A DNA stretch of 51,636 nucleotides from UBA11612 sp963976395 (GTDB lineage Bacteria; Pseudomonadota; Alphaproteobacteria; Rhodospirillales; Rhodospirillaceae). Numbering within the stretch: position 1 is the first letter of the stretch; every line of letters begins with the position of its first letter. The position numbers and the translations under genes were made by a program. A model generated the notes under the pieces. That model had not been told where the DNA came from, did no database searches, and saw nothing but the letters and a program-made list of their open reading frames with translations. Of this stretch, positions 33,437 to 43,900 are shown piece after piece. Location: positions 1 through 51,636 of the forward strand of contig CAXBLG010000018.1 in the NCBI GenBank assembly GCA_963976395.1, in the 5' to 3' direction.

Positions 33437-35701
33437 ATGCCAACTACCGACCATGTCGCTGCCGAACGGCCGAAACCCCACGCGCTCGCGCTCTATCTGG
33501 CACTCTTCGAAAACTCGCCGCATTGTGTTCAGGAGCTCGACTTGGACGGGCGTATCTATGAGATGAATCCGGTGGGCCTGGATTGGGCCGGCGTGACGGA
33601 TCCGGTTGAGATCATCGGTATGTCATTCTTGGATCTAGTCTCAGAGCGTGACCATGACCGGGTCGAACTACTCTTGACTCGCGTGTATAAAGGCGAGCGA
33701 GTCCAGTTCCACTATGAAGACCGTCTTGGCGCTCAATTCGCGTCAACACTTGTGCCGATCATAGACGACGGACACACCACTCGCATTCTTGGGCTCACCC
33801 AGAACGTCACCGAAGAGCTACACCACAATCAGAGGCTCTCGGAACTGGAGACGCGAACCGCGCTCATTTTGGAATCTGCCGGGGAAGGCATTCATGGCCT
33901 GGACGCCGATGGCTGTATTACATTCGCCAATAAGGCGGCTGAGAGAATTTTGGGTTGGGATACCGCCAAAACACTCGGCAAGCACTCACACGACCTTCAT
34001 CATCATTCGTATGCTGACGGCCGCAAATACCCACGCGAGAAATGCCCGATCTATGCAGCACTCAAGGATGGGCAGATCCACCATGTCGATGACGAGGTGT
34101 TTTGGCGCACCGATGGCTCAGCTGTGCCTGTCGAGTACACGAGTACGCCGATTCTCAAAGACGGAAAACCAAACGGAGCGGTCGTAGTTTTTCGCGATAT
34201 TTCCGGTCGCAGGTATGCCGAATCTCAACGAGAGGCGGCTCTCGCGGAGTTGAAACAACTGACGAGCGCATACGAGGCCATTCTCGACTCAGCAGGGGAA
34301 GGAATTTACGGCTTGGACGCAGAAGGTCGATTGACTTTCGGCAACGCGGCAGCCGAAAAAATCGTGGGCTGGGATACCGACAAGATTCGAGGCGAGAGGT
34401 CACACGATGTGCACCACCACTCTTATCCGGACGGTAGTGCCTACGCTCTAGAAGATTGCCCAATCTATGCGGCGCTCAAAGACGGGCAAGTCCACCGTGT
34501 TGAAGATGAAGTTTTCTGGCACGCCGACGGCTCTGCCGTGCCCGTCGAATACACTAGTACCCCAATACTGAATGGTGGCAAGCCAAACGGCGCGGTGATT
34601 GTGTTCCGGGATGTTTCAGAAAGAAAGGCTTTGCAAGAGCAACAGCGGATCGCGTTTGAGGAGATCAAACGCCTGAAGGAGCAACTCGAGCAGGAACGAG
34701 ACTACCTACGAGATGAAGTAAATGTTTCTATGCACTATGGCGAAATTATAGGCGAGAGCCAGGCGCTGAAGCGGACCCTTACGCAGCTCGCAGCCGTCGC
34801 GCCAACGCCAGCCAACGTGCTCATTCTTGGTGAATCGGGTGTTGGCAAGGAGATGATTGCCCGCGCCATTCATGCGCAAAGTGAGCGCTCAGACAAGCCG
34901 CTGGTAAGGGTCAACTGTGCATCGATACCAAAAGACTTGTTCGAAAGTGAGTTCTTTGGCCATGTAAAGGGATCGTTTACGGGCGCGCATCAAGACCGCG
35001 TGGGCCGCCTTGAGCTCGCCGACGGTGGAACGTTGTTTCTCGACGAAATTGGCGAAATTCCACTTTCACAACAAGGGAAGCTACTACGTGCATTGCAAGA
35101 GCAAGAGTTCGAGCGCGTGGGCGACGAAAAGACTACGAAGGTCGATGTGCGCGTGGTTTCAGCGACGAATCGAGACCTAAGCCAGGAGGTGAAAGCGGGT
35201 CGTTTCCGGGAAGACCTGTATTATCGGGTTAGTGTGTTCCCGATCGAGGTGCCGCCGCTGCGCGACCGCATAGACGACATTGAACCACTTACCCTGCACT
35301 TTCTCAAACTGATCACCGCGGAGTTGGGGCGCGACTCTCTGCAGATAACTCAGCGACAGCTTTCGTTGCTCCGAAAACACGAATGGCCAGGAAATATCCG
35401 GGAACTCAAAAACGTTATCGAACGAGCCGCAATCTCCTCAACAGGGACGCGGTTACGCATAGATCTCGCCTTACCGAATACAGTATCTGCCACCCCATCG
35501 TCTGAACCGCCGCCGAACGAATCAGATTTCGTTACCGACGAAGAATTTCGGCTCATGGAAAAAGCCAACATCACTGCTGCGCTGCGCCATGCCAATTGGC
35601 GGATTTGGGGCAAAGACGGTGCAGCCGACTTGTTGGGCTTGAATCCCTCAACATTAAAGTACCGAATGAAGCAGTTGGATGTTAAGAAGCAAGTGACTTG
35701 A
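33437..35701 (+). CDS. Sigma-54-dependent activator with three PAS domains
   Basis: A 754-residue enhancer-binding protein. It has an N-terminal PAS (about 12-120) and two near-duplicate PAS domains (about 138-260 and 275-398), each with an HHHSYxDG..........CPIYAALKDG motif. A linker coiled coil (about 400-430) leads to the AAA+ domain with Walker A GESGVGKE (about 464), the sigma-54 contact loop GSFTGA (about 512; Ser replaces the usual Ala) and Walker B GGTLFLDEIGE. A Fis-type HTH closes the protein (ALRHANWRIWGKDGAADLLGLNPSTLKYRMKQL). The start at 33437 has AGGGGAATT upstream. It is divergent from a sigma-54 promoter, its probable target. There is no receiver domain, so signals are likely sensed by the PAS domains. 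Confidence 0.95.
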   Translation: MPTTDHVAAERPKPHALALYLALFENSPHCVQELDLDGRIYEMNPVGLDWAGVTDPVEIIGMSFLDLVSERDHDRVELLLTRVYKGERVQFHYEDRLGAQFASTLVPIIDDGHTTRILGLTQNVTEELHHNQRLSELETRTALILESAGEGIHGLDADGCITFANKAAERILGWDTAKTLGKHSHDLHHHSYADGRKYPREKCPIYAALKDGQIHHVDDEVFWRTDGSAVPVEYTSTPILKDGKPNGAVVVFRDISGRRYAESQREAALAELKQLTSAYEAILDSAGEGIYGLDAEGRLTFGNAAAEKIVGWDTDKIRGERSHDVHHHSYPDGSAYALEDCPIYAALKDGQVHRVEDEVFWHADGSAVPVEYTSTPILNGGKPNGAVIVFRDVSERKALQEQQRIAFEEIKRLKEQLEQERDYLRDEVNVSMHYGEIIGESQALKRTLTQLAAVAPTPANVLILGESGVGKEMIARAIHAQSERSDKPLVRVNCASIPKDLFESEFFGHVKGSFTGAHQDRVGRLELADGGTLFLDEIGEIPLSQQGKLLRALQEQEFERVGDEKTTKVDVRVVSATNRDLSQEVKAGRFREDLYYRVSVFPIEVPPLRDRIDDIEPLTLHFLKLITAELGRDSLQITQRQLSLLRKHEWPGNIRELKNVIERAAISSTGTRLRIDLALPNTVSATPSSEPPPNESDFVTDEEFRLMEKANITAALRHANWRIWGKDGAADLLGLNPSTLKYRMKQLDVKKQVT
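33850..34630 (+). repeat. Internal tandem duplication of a PAS module
   Basis: Two units of about 365 bp, 33850-34218 and 34264-34630, encode highly similar PAS domains. Identical stretches include DGSAVPVEYTSTPIL and CPIYAALKDGQ. The two have diverged mainly in third codon positions. Confidence 0.8.
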
Positions 35702-35736
35702 AAGCAGGTGTCCCTTCTTTTTACCTCATCCGCCGG

Positions 35737-36831
35737 TTGTCCCTTGTGAAAACCTCACCCGACTTGATTTGAAATCGTATCGGCGTTAATCGGCGGGGAT
35801 GGCCCGTCTTCTTTGTCTTCTAATCCGTTCTTTTGTATTGGCGCTGACGGGCCGGCGTAATTTAGCTGCAGAGAATTTGGTTTTGCAGCACCAGCTCGCG
35901 GTGATTCAGCGAAAGCAAAAGGGCAAGATAAGGCTAAGGGGTGCGGACCGAGCGTTTCTTATCTGGATTTCCCGAATTTTCCCAGACGTGCGAAGCGCAA
36001 TTGTCGTCGTTAAGCCCGAAACGGTAATCCGTTGGCACCGCCAAGGGTTTCGAGCTTTTTGGCGTTGGAAGTCTCGGTCTGCTGGCGGCCGACCGAAGGT
36101 GAATCAAGACCTGAGAGCGCTCATATTAAGAATGGCGGCGGAAAACCCGTTGTGGGGCGCGCCCCGTATTCACGGCGAGTTGTTGAAGCTGGGCTTTACG
36201 ATATCTCAGTCGACTGTCAGCAAGTACCTGCGCCGGCGTCCTCGACCAGGAGGGCAATTCTGGAAGACCTATATTTCAAACCATAGAGATGTCCTGGCCG
36301 CAGTGGACTTATTTGTGGTGCCGACTGTTGGGTTCAAATTGCTCTATGGGATCGCAGTCATCCATCTAAAGCGAAGAGAACTCGTCTGGGTCAATGCAAC
36401 CTATCACCCAACTGCGGAATGGATTGCCCGGCAGATCACCGAGGCCTTTCCCTGGGAACGTACGCCTAGATATTTGTTGCGTGACCAAGATGCTAGTTAT
36501 GGCGCCGCATTTAAAAAGCGGATTGACGCGATGGGGATTAGGGATCGGCCGGTTGCTCCAAGGTCTCCTTGGCAGAATGGTTACGTTGAGCGGGTCATCG
36601 GATCGATTCAAAGGGAGTGTCTCGATCACATAATCATCCTCGGTGAGTCACATCTCCGGCGAGTGCTGCAAGCTTACGCCCAATACTACAATACAGCACG
36701 TACTCACCTATCGTTGGAGAAGGACGCCCCGCTTATCAGAGCGGTTAATCGAGTTGGCGAGGTTACTGCTCGACCACACCTTGGTGGCCTCCATCACGAG
36801 TACGTTCGGATGGAGTAAACGGGAGGGACAA
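35737..36831 (+). mobile_element. IS element with rve-type transposase, ends tentative
   Basis: One transposase gene is enclosed by short inverted sequences: TTGTCCCT at 35737 and AGGGACAA ending at 36831. An additional TGTCCCTT lies at 35709, so the left end could be there. No target duplication was seen. The element inserted right behind the sigma-54 activator. Part of a second copy in opposite orientation makes up bases 1-99. Confidence 0.6.
35799..36818 (+). CDS. IS transposase, integrase core (rve) DDE family
   Basis: A 339-residue transposase/integrase. It has an N-terminal HTH region (LAAENLVLQHQLAVIQRKQ...VKPETVIRWHRQGFRAFWRW; LWGAPRIHGELLKLGFTISQSTVSKYL). The catalytic core carries Asp170 (AAVDLFVV), Asp229 or Asp231 (LLRDQDASY) and Glu264 (NGYVERVIGSIQRECLDH). 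The organisation is like IS481/IS3-group integrases; the exact IS family is not assigned. The frame is intact. Confidence 0.9.
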   Translation: MARLLCLLIRSFVLALTGRRNLAAENLVLQHQLAVIQRKQKGKIRLRGADRAFLIWISRIFPDVRSAIVVVKPETVIRWHRQGFRAFWRWKSRSAGGRPKVNQDLRALILRMAAENPLWGAPRIHGELLKLGFTISQSTVSKYLRRRPRPGGQFWKTYISNHRDVLAAVDLFVVPTVGFKLLYGIAVIHLKRRELVWVNATYHPTAEWIARQITEAFPWERTPRYLLRDQDASYGAAFKKRIDAMGIRDRPVAPRSPWQNGYVERVIGSIQRECLDHIIILGESHLRRVLQAYAQYYNTARTHLSLEKDAPLIRAVNRVGEVTARPHLGGLHHEYVRME

Positions 36832-36838
36832 CAATCCT

Positions 36839-36925
36839 GGTTATGGGTATTTATGGGCCTTTTTCTGGGTATTTAACCCTGCAACTTGCTTTTATGGATA
36901 TTTATGGGTATATTTATGGGTATGG
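36839..36925 (+). repeat. Degenerate TTATGGGTATT repeats upstream of fic
   Basis: Copies of a TTATGGGTATT-like unit occur at 36841, 36851, about 36864, 36892, 36901 and 36913. Most units are 10-12 bases apart, close to one DNA turn. They cover the space between the IS and the Fic coding sequence and run into its start region. They may be an operator array for the winged-helix domain of the Fic protein. Confidence 0.6.
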
Positions 36926-37974
36926 AGATTAAAGCCCATACTCTAAATATCACCCCGGAAGTTCTCGATCTCATCTCAGAGATAGACGAGTTCAAAGGGG
37001 CATGGCGTGCGCTGGGAACCCTGGCTCCCGAGCGCTTGTCGGCTTTGCGCCGGGTGGCGACCATCGAGAGTATCGGTTCGTCCACCCGTATCGAGGGCAG
37101 TAAACTCAGTGACGCCGAGGTTGAACGCCTACTCTCAAATCTCGAAATCAAATCCTTTGAGTCCCGCGATGAACAGGAAGTGGCGGGTTACGCGCAAGTG
37201 ACGGAAACCGTCTTTGCGCATTACGATGCGATTGACCTTACCGAAAATCATATCAGGCAACTGCATCGTGATTTGCTGGCATTCAGCGAAAAGGACGAGC
37301 GTCATCGCGGGGCATATAAAACACTGCCTAATCATGTGAGTGCCATTGACGCTGACGGCAAGGAAGTCGGCATCATCTTCGAGACGGCAACGCCTTTCGA
37401 TACGCCGGGCCGCACGGCCGAACTCGTCGCCTGGACAAGGGACACGCTTACTGAACGCAGTCTGCATCCACTGCTGGCTATAGCAGTTTTTACGGTGGTA
37501 TTTCTTGAAATCCACCCCTTCCAGGACGGCAATGGCCGGCTTTCGCGCGTTCTGACGACCTTGCTGCTCCTGCGCGCCGGATATGCTTACGTGCCTTACT
37601 TCTCACTCGAAAGCGTGATTGAGAACAGCAAAGAAGGATATTACCTGGCGCTACGCCAAACGCAGCAAACCATCCGCAGCCCAGAACCTAACTGGCAGCC
37701 CTGGGCCCTTTATTTTCTGCGCGCCCTACAGCAACAAAAACGCCGCCTTGAGAAAAAAATCGAGCGGGAGCGATTGGTCCTAGGCACGCTGCCGGAACTC
37801 TCTCTGCAGATTATCGATGCCGTCAAGGAACGCGGGCGCGTGACCATAGGTGAACTAGTCACCCTAACAGGCGCGAACCGCAATACGGTTAAAAAACACC
37901 TTGCCGCTCTGGTAGAGGCCAATCATTTATCACAACACGGAACCGGCAAGGGAACGTGGTACGGGCGGAGGTAG
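36922..37974 (+). CDS. Fic-family AMPylase with C-terminal winged helix (class II)
   Basis: A 350-residue Fic protein, expected to transfer AMP (or another nucleotide part) to a target protein. The Fic motif HPFQDGNGRLSR is complete with catalytic His. The N-terminal inhibitory helix motif STRIEG is present, so the enzyme is autoinhibited by its own Glu, as in class II. A C-terminal winged HTH follows (TIGELVTLTGANRNTVKKHLAALVEANHL), suggesting DNA binding. The start is uncertain: ATGs at 36904, 36916 and 36922 lie within the repeat array. I use 36922 because MEIKAHTLNITPEVL is the natural N-terminus. The stop is 25 bases before the giant STAND gene. Confidence 0.9.
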   Translation: MEIKAHTLNITPEVLDLISEIDEFKGAWRALGTLAPERLSALRRVATIESIGSSTRIEGSKLSDAEVERLLSNLEIKSFESRDEQEVAGYAQVTETVFAHYDAIDLTENHIRQLHRDLLAFSEKDERHRGAYKTLPNHVSAIDADGKEVGIIFETATPFDTPGRTAELVAWTRDTLTERSLHPLLAIAVFTVVFLEIHPFQDGNGRLSRVLTTLLLLRAGYAYVPYFSLESVIENSKEGYYLALRQTQQTIRSPEPNWQPWALYFLRALQQQKRRLEKKIERERLVLGTLPELSLQIIDAVKERGRVTIGELVTLTGANRNTVKKHLAALVEANHLSQHGTGKGTWYGRR

Positions 37975-37999
37975 GCTTGCAAAAAGATTCAAGGTCACC

Positions 38000-40900
38000 G
38001 TGAGAAAAGCCGTAGAAGGAATAGACCCAGTAAGGGTGTCAGGCGCTGGGCACACCTTTCACCAGCGGTGGGCGGCACGACGTGCGCTGCAGCTTGTCTT
38101 TCCTAAAGACAAGCTCTTTGCCATTGTTGTTGAGGGGCTATCACCAAATGAAAATCTTAAGCTCGGTCAGCAGGCTGAGGAAATTGCCGATCTCATTCTT
38201 TTCTACGGAAACGGCGACACTTTCGAGACCTGCACTGCTCAGCAAATTTTGCAATTCAAATACAAGGGAGCTGCAGAGCCTGTCACATCATCCTATCTCA
38301 AGAAAACGATCAAAAAATTCGCCGCGACTCTACGAGAGTTTAGGGGAAGTGTGACGGATGACGAAATCGCGAAGAAGCTGTCATTCGGGTTCGTAACAAA
38401 CGCTGAATTCTCAGCTGATCTTTGGGTTGCCATAGCATCTTTGAAATCGGGCAGCACACCGGAAACGACTGGGGCTAAGAGGCAACTTCAATACCTGAAA
38501 ACCTGGTGTCAGGAAGAAAAAATCAAAGCGGAAGACATTTTTCCGCTCATCGAGTTCCGTGCTTCGACTGCTGATCTGCCAGCGCAGAATCGATCCTTGC
38601 GAAGAACCATCAGTGATTGGTCGGCTGACTCCGCCGGACATGCGGCAAAGAGGTTGTTCGCTCTCGTAGAGCTTGTCCGCGAGAAGGCGCAAATCGAAGG
38701 TCAGGGCAAGAACTCAATTAGGCGCGAAGATGTTCTAGATGCACTTGAATGTGATGAAGATCAGCTATTTCCGGCGGATACGCGATTCGTTGAAGTTGGT
38801 GATGTCGTTGAGCGCAGCGCCCTAGAAGATATCAGAGACAAGGTTGTAAACTGCGATCTACCTGTATTCCTGTATGCTGATGGCGGTGTTGGAAAAACTG
38901 TCTTTATCCAGAGTCTTGCCGCAAATCTGGCAGATACTTTTGAGATTGTCGTCTTTGATTGTTTTGGCGGCGGTTCGTATCGCTCCGAAGCCCAGGCACG
39001 TCACCTGCCACGGGTTGGTTTGCTGCAAATCATCAATGAACTGGCGACACGCGGAGTCTGCGATCCACTTCTCCCAACCGACAGCGATCAATATGGATTG
39101 ATCGATGTTGCCCGCAAGCGTCTCAAGCAAGTGAGTGAGACCGTCAAAAACCAATCTGCAATGAAAGGAGTACTGATTGTTTTAGACGCTGCAGATAATT
39201 CGCAGCTGGAAGCTGATGTACGTAATGAACATGCATTTCCAAGGCTTCTGCTTGCATCGCTCAGCGCTGAGCCTATTGACGGCGTGAAGCTTTTGCTCAC
39301 CGCGCGTCCTCATAGGATGGATGATGTCATCGGCACGAGTCAGATAGAGCGCCTTGAACTCGAACCGTTCACTGAAGAAGAAACGCGGCGTTTTCTTGAG
39401 ACGAGGCGTGATAATATCACGGATGTAGAATCATCCACGGCGCTTGCGCGTTCACGAGGCAATGCCCGTGTCCTCGAATACCTTGTCGAAAGCTGGGACA
39501 CGAATGTGTCCGGCAATGCGCCGCAGACAGAAATATCTGTAGAAAAATTAATTGAGCAAAAATGCGAGAACATATTTCGTGACTTACACACGGTAGGTTG
39601 GAGCGAGATTGAGGTTCGGGAATTTTTCGCTGCTCTGTCGCTTCTTCCACCACCCATTCCGCTGTCCGAGTTAGCCGAGGCGCTGGGCTGGTCGAACTCG
39701 CAAGTCAATAGCGCTGCGTCCGATCTTGCGCCGATGCTTGAGCTAGTCAAACACGGGGCAATTTTCCGCGACGAGCCCACGGAGACCTATATCAAGAAAC
39801 ACTATGCACGCGAGGATGCAGCGCAGCAGTCCATCGCGCAAAGACTTCAAGCGCGCCAGAAGGACTCGATCTACGCTGCAGAAGCGCTGCCCCATTTCCT
39901 TGTCGTGATTGGCGATAGCGATCGGGCTTATCAGCTTGCTAGTTCTGATGACTTTCCTGCTGTAATCGAGTCTGATCATGGTCGACGCAGACTAAGACTT
40001 GCGCGTCTTTACGCGGCATTCTCGCTTGCCACACGTGAGAAAGATTTAGATCGTGTCCTGTCCCTTACCATGCAGCTCTCGCAGGTGGCCTCGGCAAATG
40101 CGCGGGGCGATAACTTTATTCGGAACTCTCCGTCGTTGGCGACGATCCTTGGCGACTCAGATGCCTCCCGCCGCCTGTTCAATGATAGAACTGGCTGGCG
40201 CGGCGCGCGTGATGCGCGCCTGATCGTCGCTTATAGTTTTACCGATGAACTGGACGAAGCGCGCATTCATCAAAACAGGGCGATTGGGTGGATAAACTGG
40301 TATCTCAATAAAGATGACGAGACCAAACGGTTTAATAGCTCAGGTCCAGAGGCATCAGACATCGCCGCAGTAATGTTCTTGAGTGTGCTGAAGAACGAGT
40401 TCTCATCGTTTAACCGGAATATCCGTATTTGGCCTTTCAAATTTGCGCTTTCCGCAATTGAAGAGTTGATTACGCTTTGTGCACAACATGAAGAATCGAA
40501 TGGAAGTGACGCTTTGCAAAAGCTCGCTAAGTTCGCCGCATCGAAAAACTGCCTGTCTCTTTCCCTGCAAATTGGTCTGTTATCAAAAGAGTGCGGCCTT
40601 TCTAAGGGCAGGCTCAAGGCTGTGTCGCGAGCAGCTAGCGCGCTTTCGCAGCGACGCAAGGTAGTTCCGCAGGATAACTATGACTTCGAGATGGAGCTGC
40701 AGGGGGATTTTGGCGGTGCGGCGATGAAATCCTTAATCGTGAATTCAAGGCAGTCCGCGAAGCGACTGCTCAAGTTATATCGATACCGTAGGCCATCAAG
40801 CTACGACTATGGCGATCGTCACGGCATGAACAGGATTTGGATGCCTGTTCAGTCTGCTTGCGTTGCGGCGTGGTCTTCGGGCGAAACGCTGTCATTTCAC

Positions 40901-43900
40901 CATCTGATGCCGGAGAGCGTGAAAACAGGAAGAAAGACAAAATCCATAGCCACCGAAACTGAGCTAAGGGCGTTCCTTGATGGCCTCACCGTGACTAGAG
41001 ACCAGAACAGGCGGCAAAAGGGTGGCAAGCCAGAGAAACGCGAGCAGTTTTCCAGGCATGAGCGGGAAGACATTGTGAAGGGCGCGGCCTGCGTCCTGCA
41101 GTTGGTCAAACCTATTGAGGCTGCCCTTTTTTCGAAAGATGCGCTTTCAAATGACATTCTGGCCGACTTCTTGGCCGTCTGGAAATCTTCGTTGAGATCC
41201 CATGTCCATTGGAATGCTGTAACTGGAAGAGACAATGTTGCGCGATATGTTGGCGTTGGGCTTGCCAGAATGCTGCTTTGTCATTGCGAAACGGTCGAAA
41301 AGAAAGAGGCGGAAGAGCTGATAGAAATCATTGGCGCGAACCGGTTTTCGTTGGGTGACAAGCTAAGCGTTCTTGCTCTTATCGGGAGGCGCCCCAATCT
41401 GTCCGACGTCGTAGGGGCGTATGCCGCCACGATTTCCAGAGACATAGTAAAGGATGACTACATCGAACAACGCGGCGGTTCCTACCGGGAGTTAGCTGGA
41501 TCGTTGCTCCCGTTGAGCATTGAAGAAGCGCGAGAGTACTATACTCAAGGATTGGCTCAACTTGATCAGATGGGCAGCGATGACTTCGACCTGATCTATT
41601 CTGTCTTGCACTATGCGGCTGAACAGCCTGGAGGATTCGTCAAGCCGGAGCTCTCGCACCGACTTATGAATCTTTGTCAGACGATATTCCATGATGAACC
41701 ATCAAAGTTCGGATGGACACTATTCGGGCGCGCGGCCTCTTCCTCCATCGGTTTTCCGGCAATGTACAAGCTGATACGCTGGAACGATCAGGATGTTGCT
41801 GATTACTCCTATGGGCTGCCCCAGCTCGCCTGTTACCTCGCGAAAGCGGGTTACCTAGATGCGCGCCGTGCAGCGGTACTCCTCACGATCTGTGAAGATC
41901 ATGGCTGGCACGATTGGCAGGTCGGTGAGGGTCTGCATGATCTGCTTTCAACTGCCAATCCCGATAATAGAAAAGCGATCTTCTCACTTGTGATAGGGAA
42001 GCTGGATAGTGAACACAGTTTTGGCGGCTGGGAAGGGATATGGGAAAGCCTGCTGGGCTGTTTAGATGCCTTTAAAGAGATTGACGATGGCGGTTTGGTG
42101 AATCGCCTTCAGGAATTAAGGGAGACCGCGAGGCGGCGGCGTGACTTTGAGAATACCAGACGCAATTCCGGATGGGAGTCTGGCGCTGGTTACAGCCTTC
42201 AGACAACTAAAAAGGAGCAAGATGAACGGACCCGTGAAGAGGCAGTCACGACAGTACTTGCCTCGTGTGACCCCACGTCCGCATCCTCGCTAGATGAAGC
42301 GATTCAAAGCGTTCAAGCCATTGATGGGTTTCCGTTCGATAATCGGAAGCGCCTGTTCGATGAGATACAGAAGACTTGCCCGTTTAATAAGCGGGTCAAG
42401 TTCCTTGAAGCTCTTTGTGAGTCCACCGAGATCGAATTTGATCACGCGCTCGATTTATTGATCGAATGTATACAAGCGTGGACCGATACTACGGCTCATG
42501 TAAAAAAGGGCGTACTCGCACTAATCAAGAAGCTTTTTGCTTTCAAGGGTTCGGAGCTTTTTGATCTTCGCTATTCAGGAATTTCTCAGCAAATTTACCT
42601 TTTGTCTAACTTGTGCAGCGATCCGAAATTTGTGCTGCAAACTGTTCTAGCTACGATAGCAAAGGAACGACTTGAGCTTGGCGGCGACGAATGGCTTCAA
42701 ATAGCGACCAGCCTGTCTTGCCACACTGATCCATCGACAGCTTTAGATGCATTCGAAGGCTTGCTATCAAGTTCCGCCGCAAAATTTGGCGATGAAATCG
42801 GCGAGGGTGTGTATCGCGACGCGTATGCGGGAAAGAGCGAGGAGGTCGAAGTAGTCGCGGACATTATCTGGCATTTACTCGGTGACAGTGATGCCTTTAT
42901 TAGATGGAGGGCCGCACGAAGTCTGAAGGGCATGCTTGATGTCGGATTGATCGAGGATGTCGGGCGCTTGCTTGATCGTTTTGATGCAGAAGAGTGCTCA
43001 TCTCTGGCATCTGAAGACCATCATTTCGCCTTTCTGAATGCTCAACAATGGCTGTTGATGGGATTATCGCGTGCTGCTCTTCACCACGGCGATAAGCTCA
43101 AACCTCTTAAATCACGAATCGAGACGCTTGCAAAACGGACTGATTTGCACGCGCTCAACAAACTTCATCTCGCCCGATGCCTGCAGCATATAGAAGGCGG
43201 CCAATCCAAGAGTCCTGAACTCAAGCAGTTGTGGACAGAAATTCAAACGCCGCCCCATGGCATCGTTGAACGCAATGGCTGGCCGGATAACAAGGCTCGC
43301 CAGATCGATTTTAGCTTCGACCACGACTTCATGGAGTACAAGACTTCAAGTCTGGCTCGATTGTTTGCGATATCGAACAACGAATCCAGTGACTTCATTG
43401 CCAATGAAGTGATGAAACGTTGGCCGAATTCAAAGAATATGTCTGACTTCCCTGGTCGAGCTCGTTACCGAGGGGATGAAAGATTTGAGACTTATCGGGA
43501 ACATGTTCAAAGGCATGCGCAACTTGATGCAGCGACGACACTTGTGCAAAGCAGGCCGGTATCCCGGTCGAGCTATGATTGGTACGAGCGAAATCCTTGG
43601 CAGGAGTTTTTGAAAGATGGCGACGTATCGTTTGAGGACGGATCATGGCTGTCAGATCACAAAGACCGTGTTCCTGTACAAGCGCGGGAGTATCTTCTCG
43701 GCAGTCGCAAAGGAACTCATGAAACGCTTATCAACAAGGAGGCGCTGTTCCGGAACGTCGGGTTTTCCGAGGAATCGGAAGGTCGTTTTTTGCCGCTGTA
43801 CGGGCATTGGAAGTCCCCCGACGGCGTACACGTTGATCTTGTCTCTTCTCTAATTAATGAACGGGGCGCAGTCGGTCAAAGTGCGAAGTTCTCGATGACA

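Noticed and set aside
36839..36925. CRISPR array
   Set aside because: The repeated units are short, degenerate and without unique spacers, so they do not form an array.
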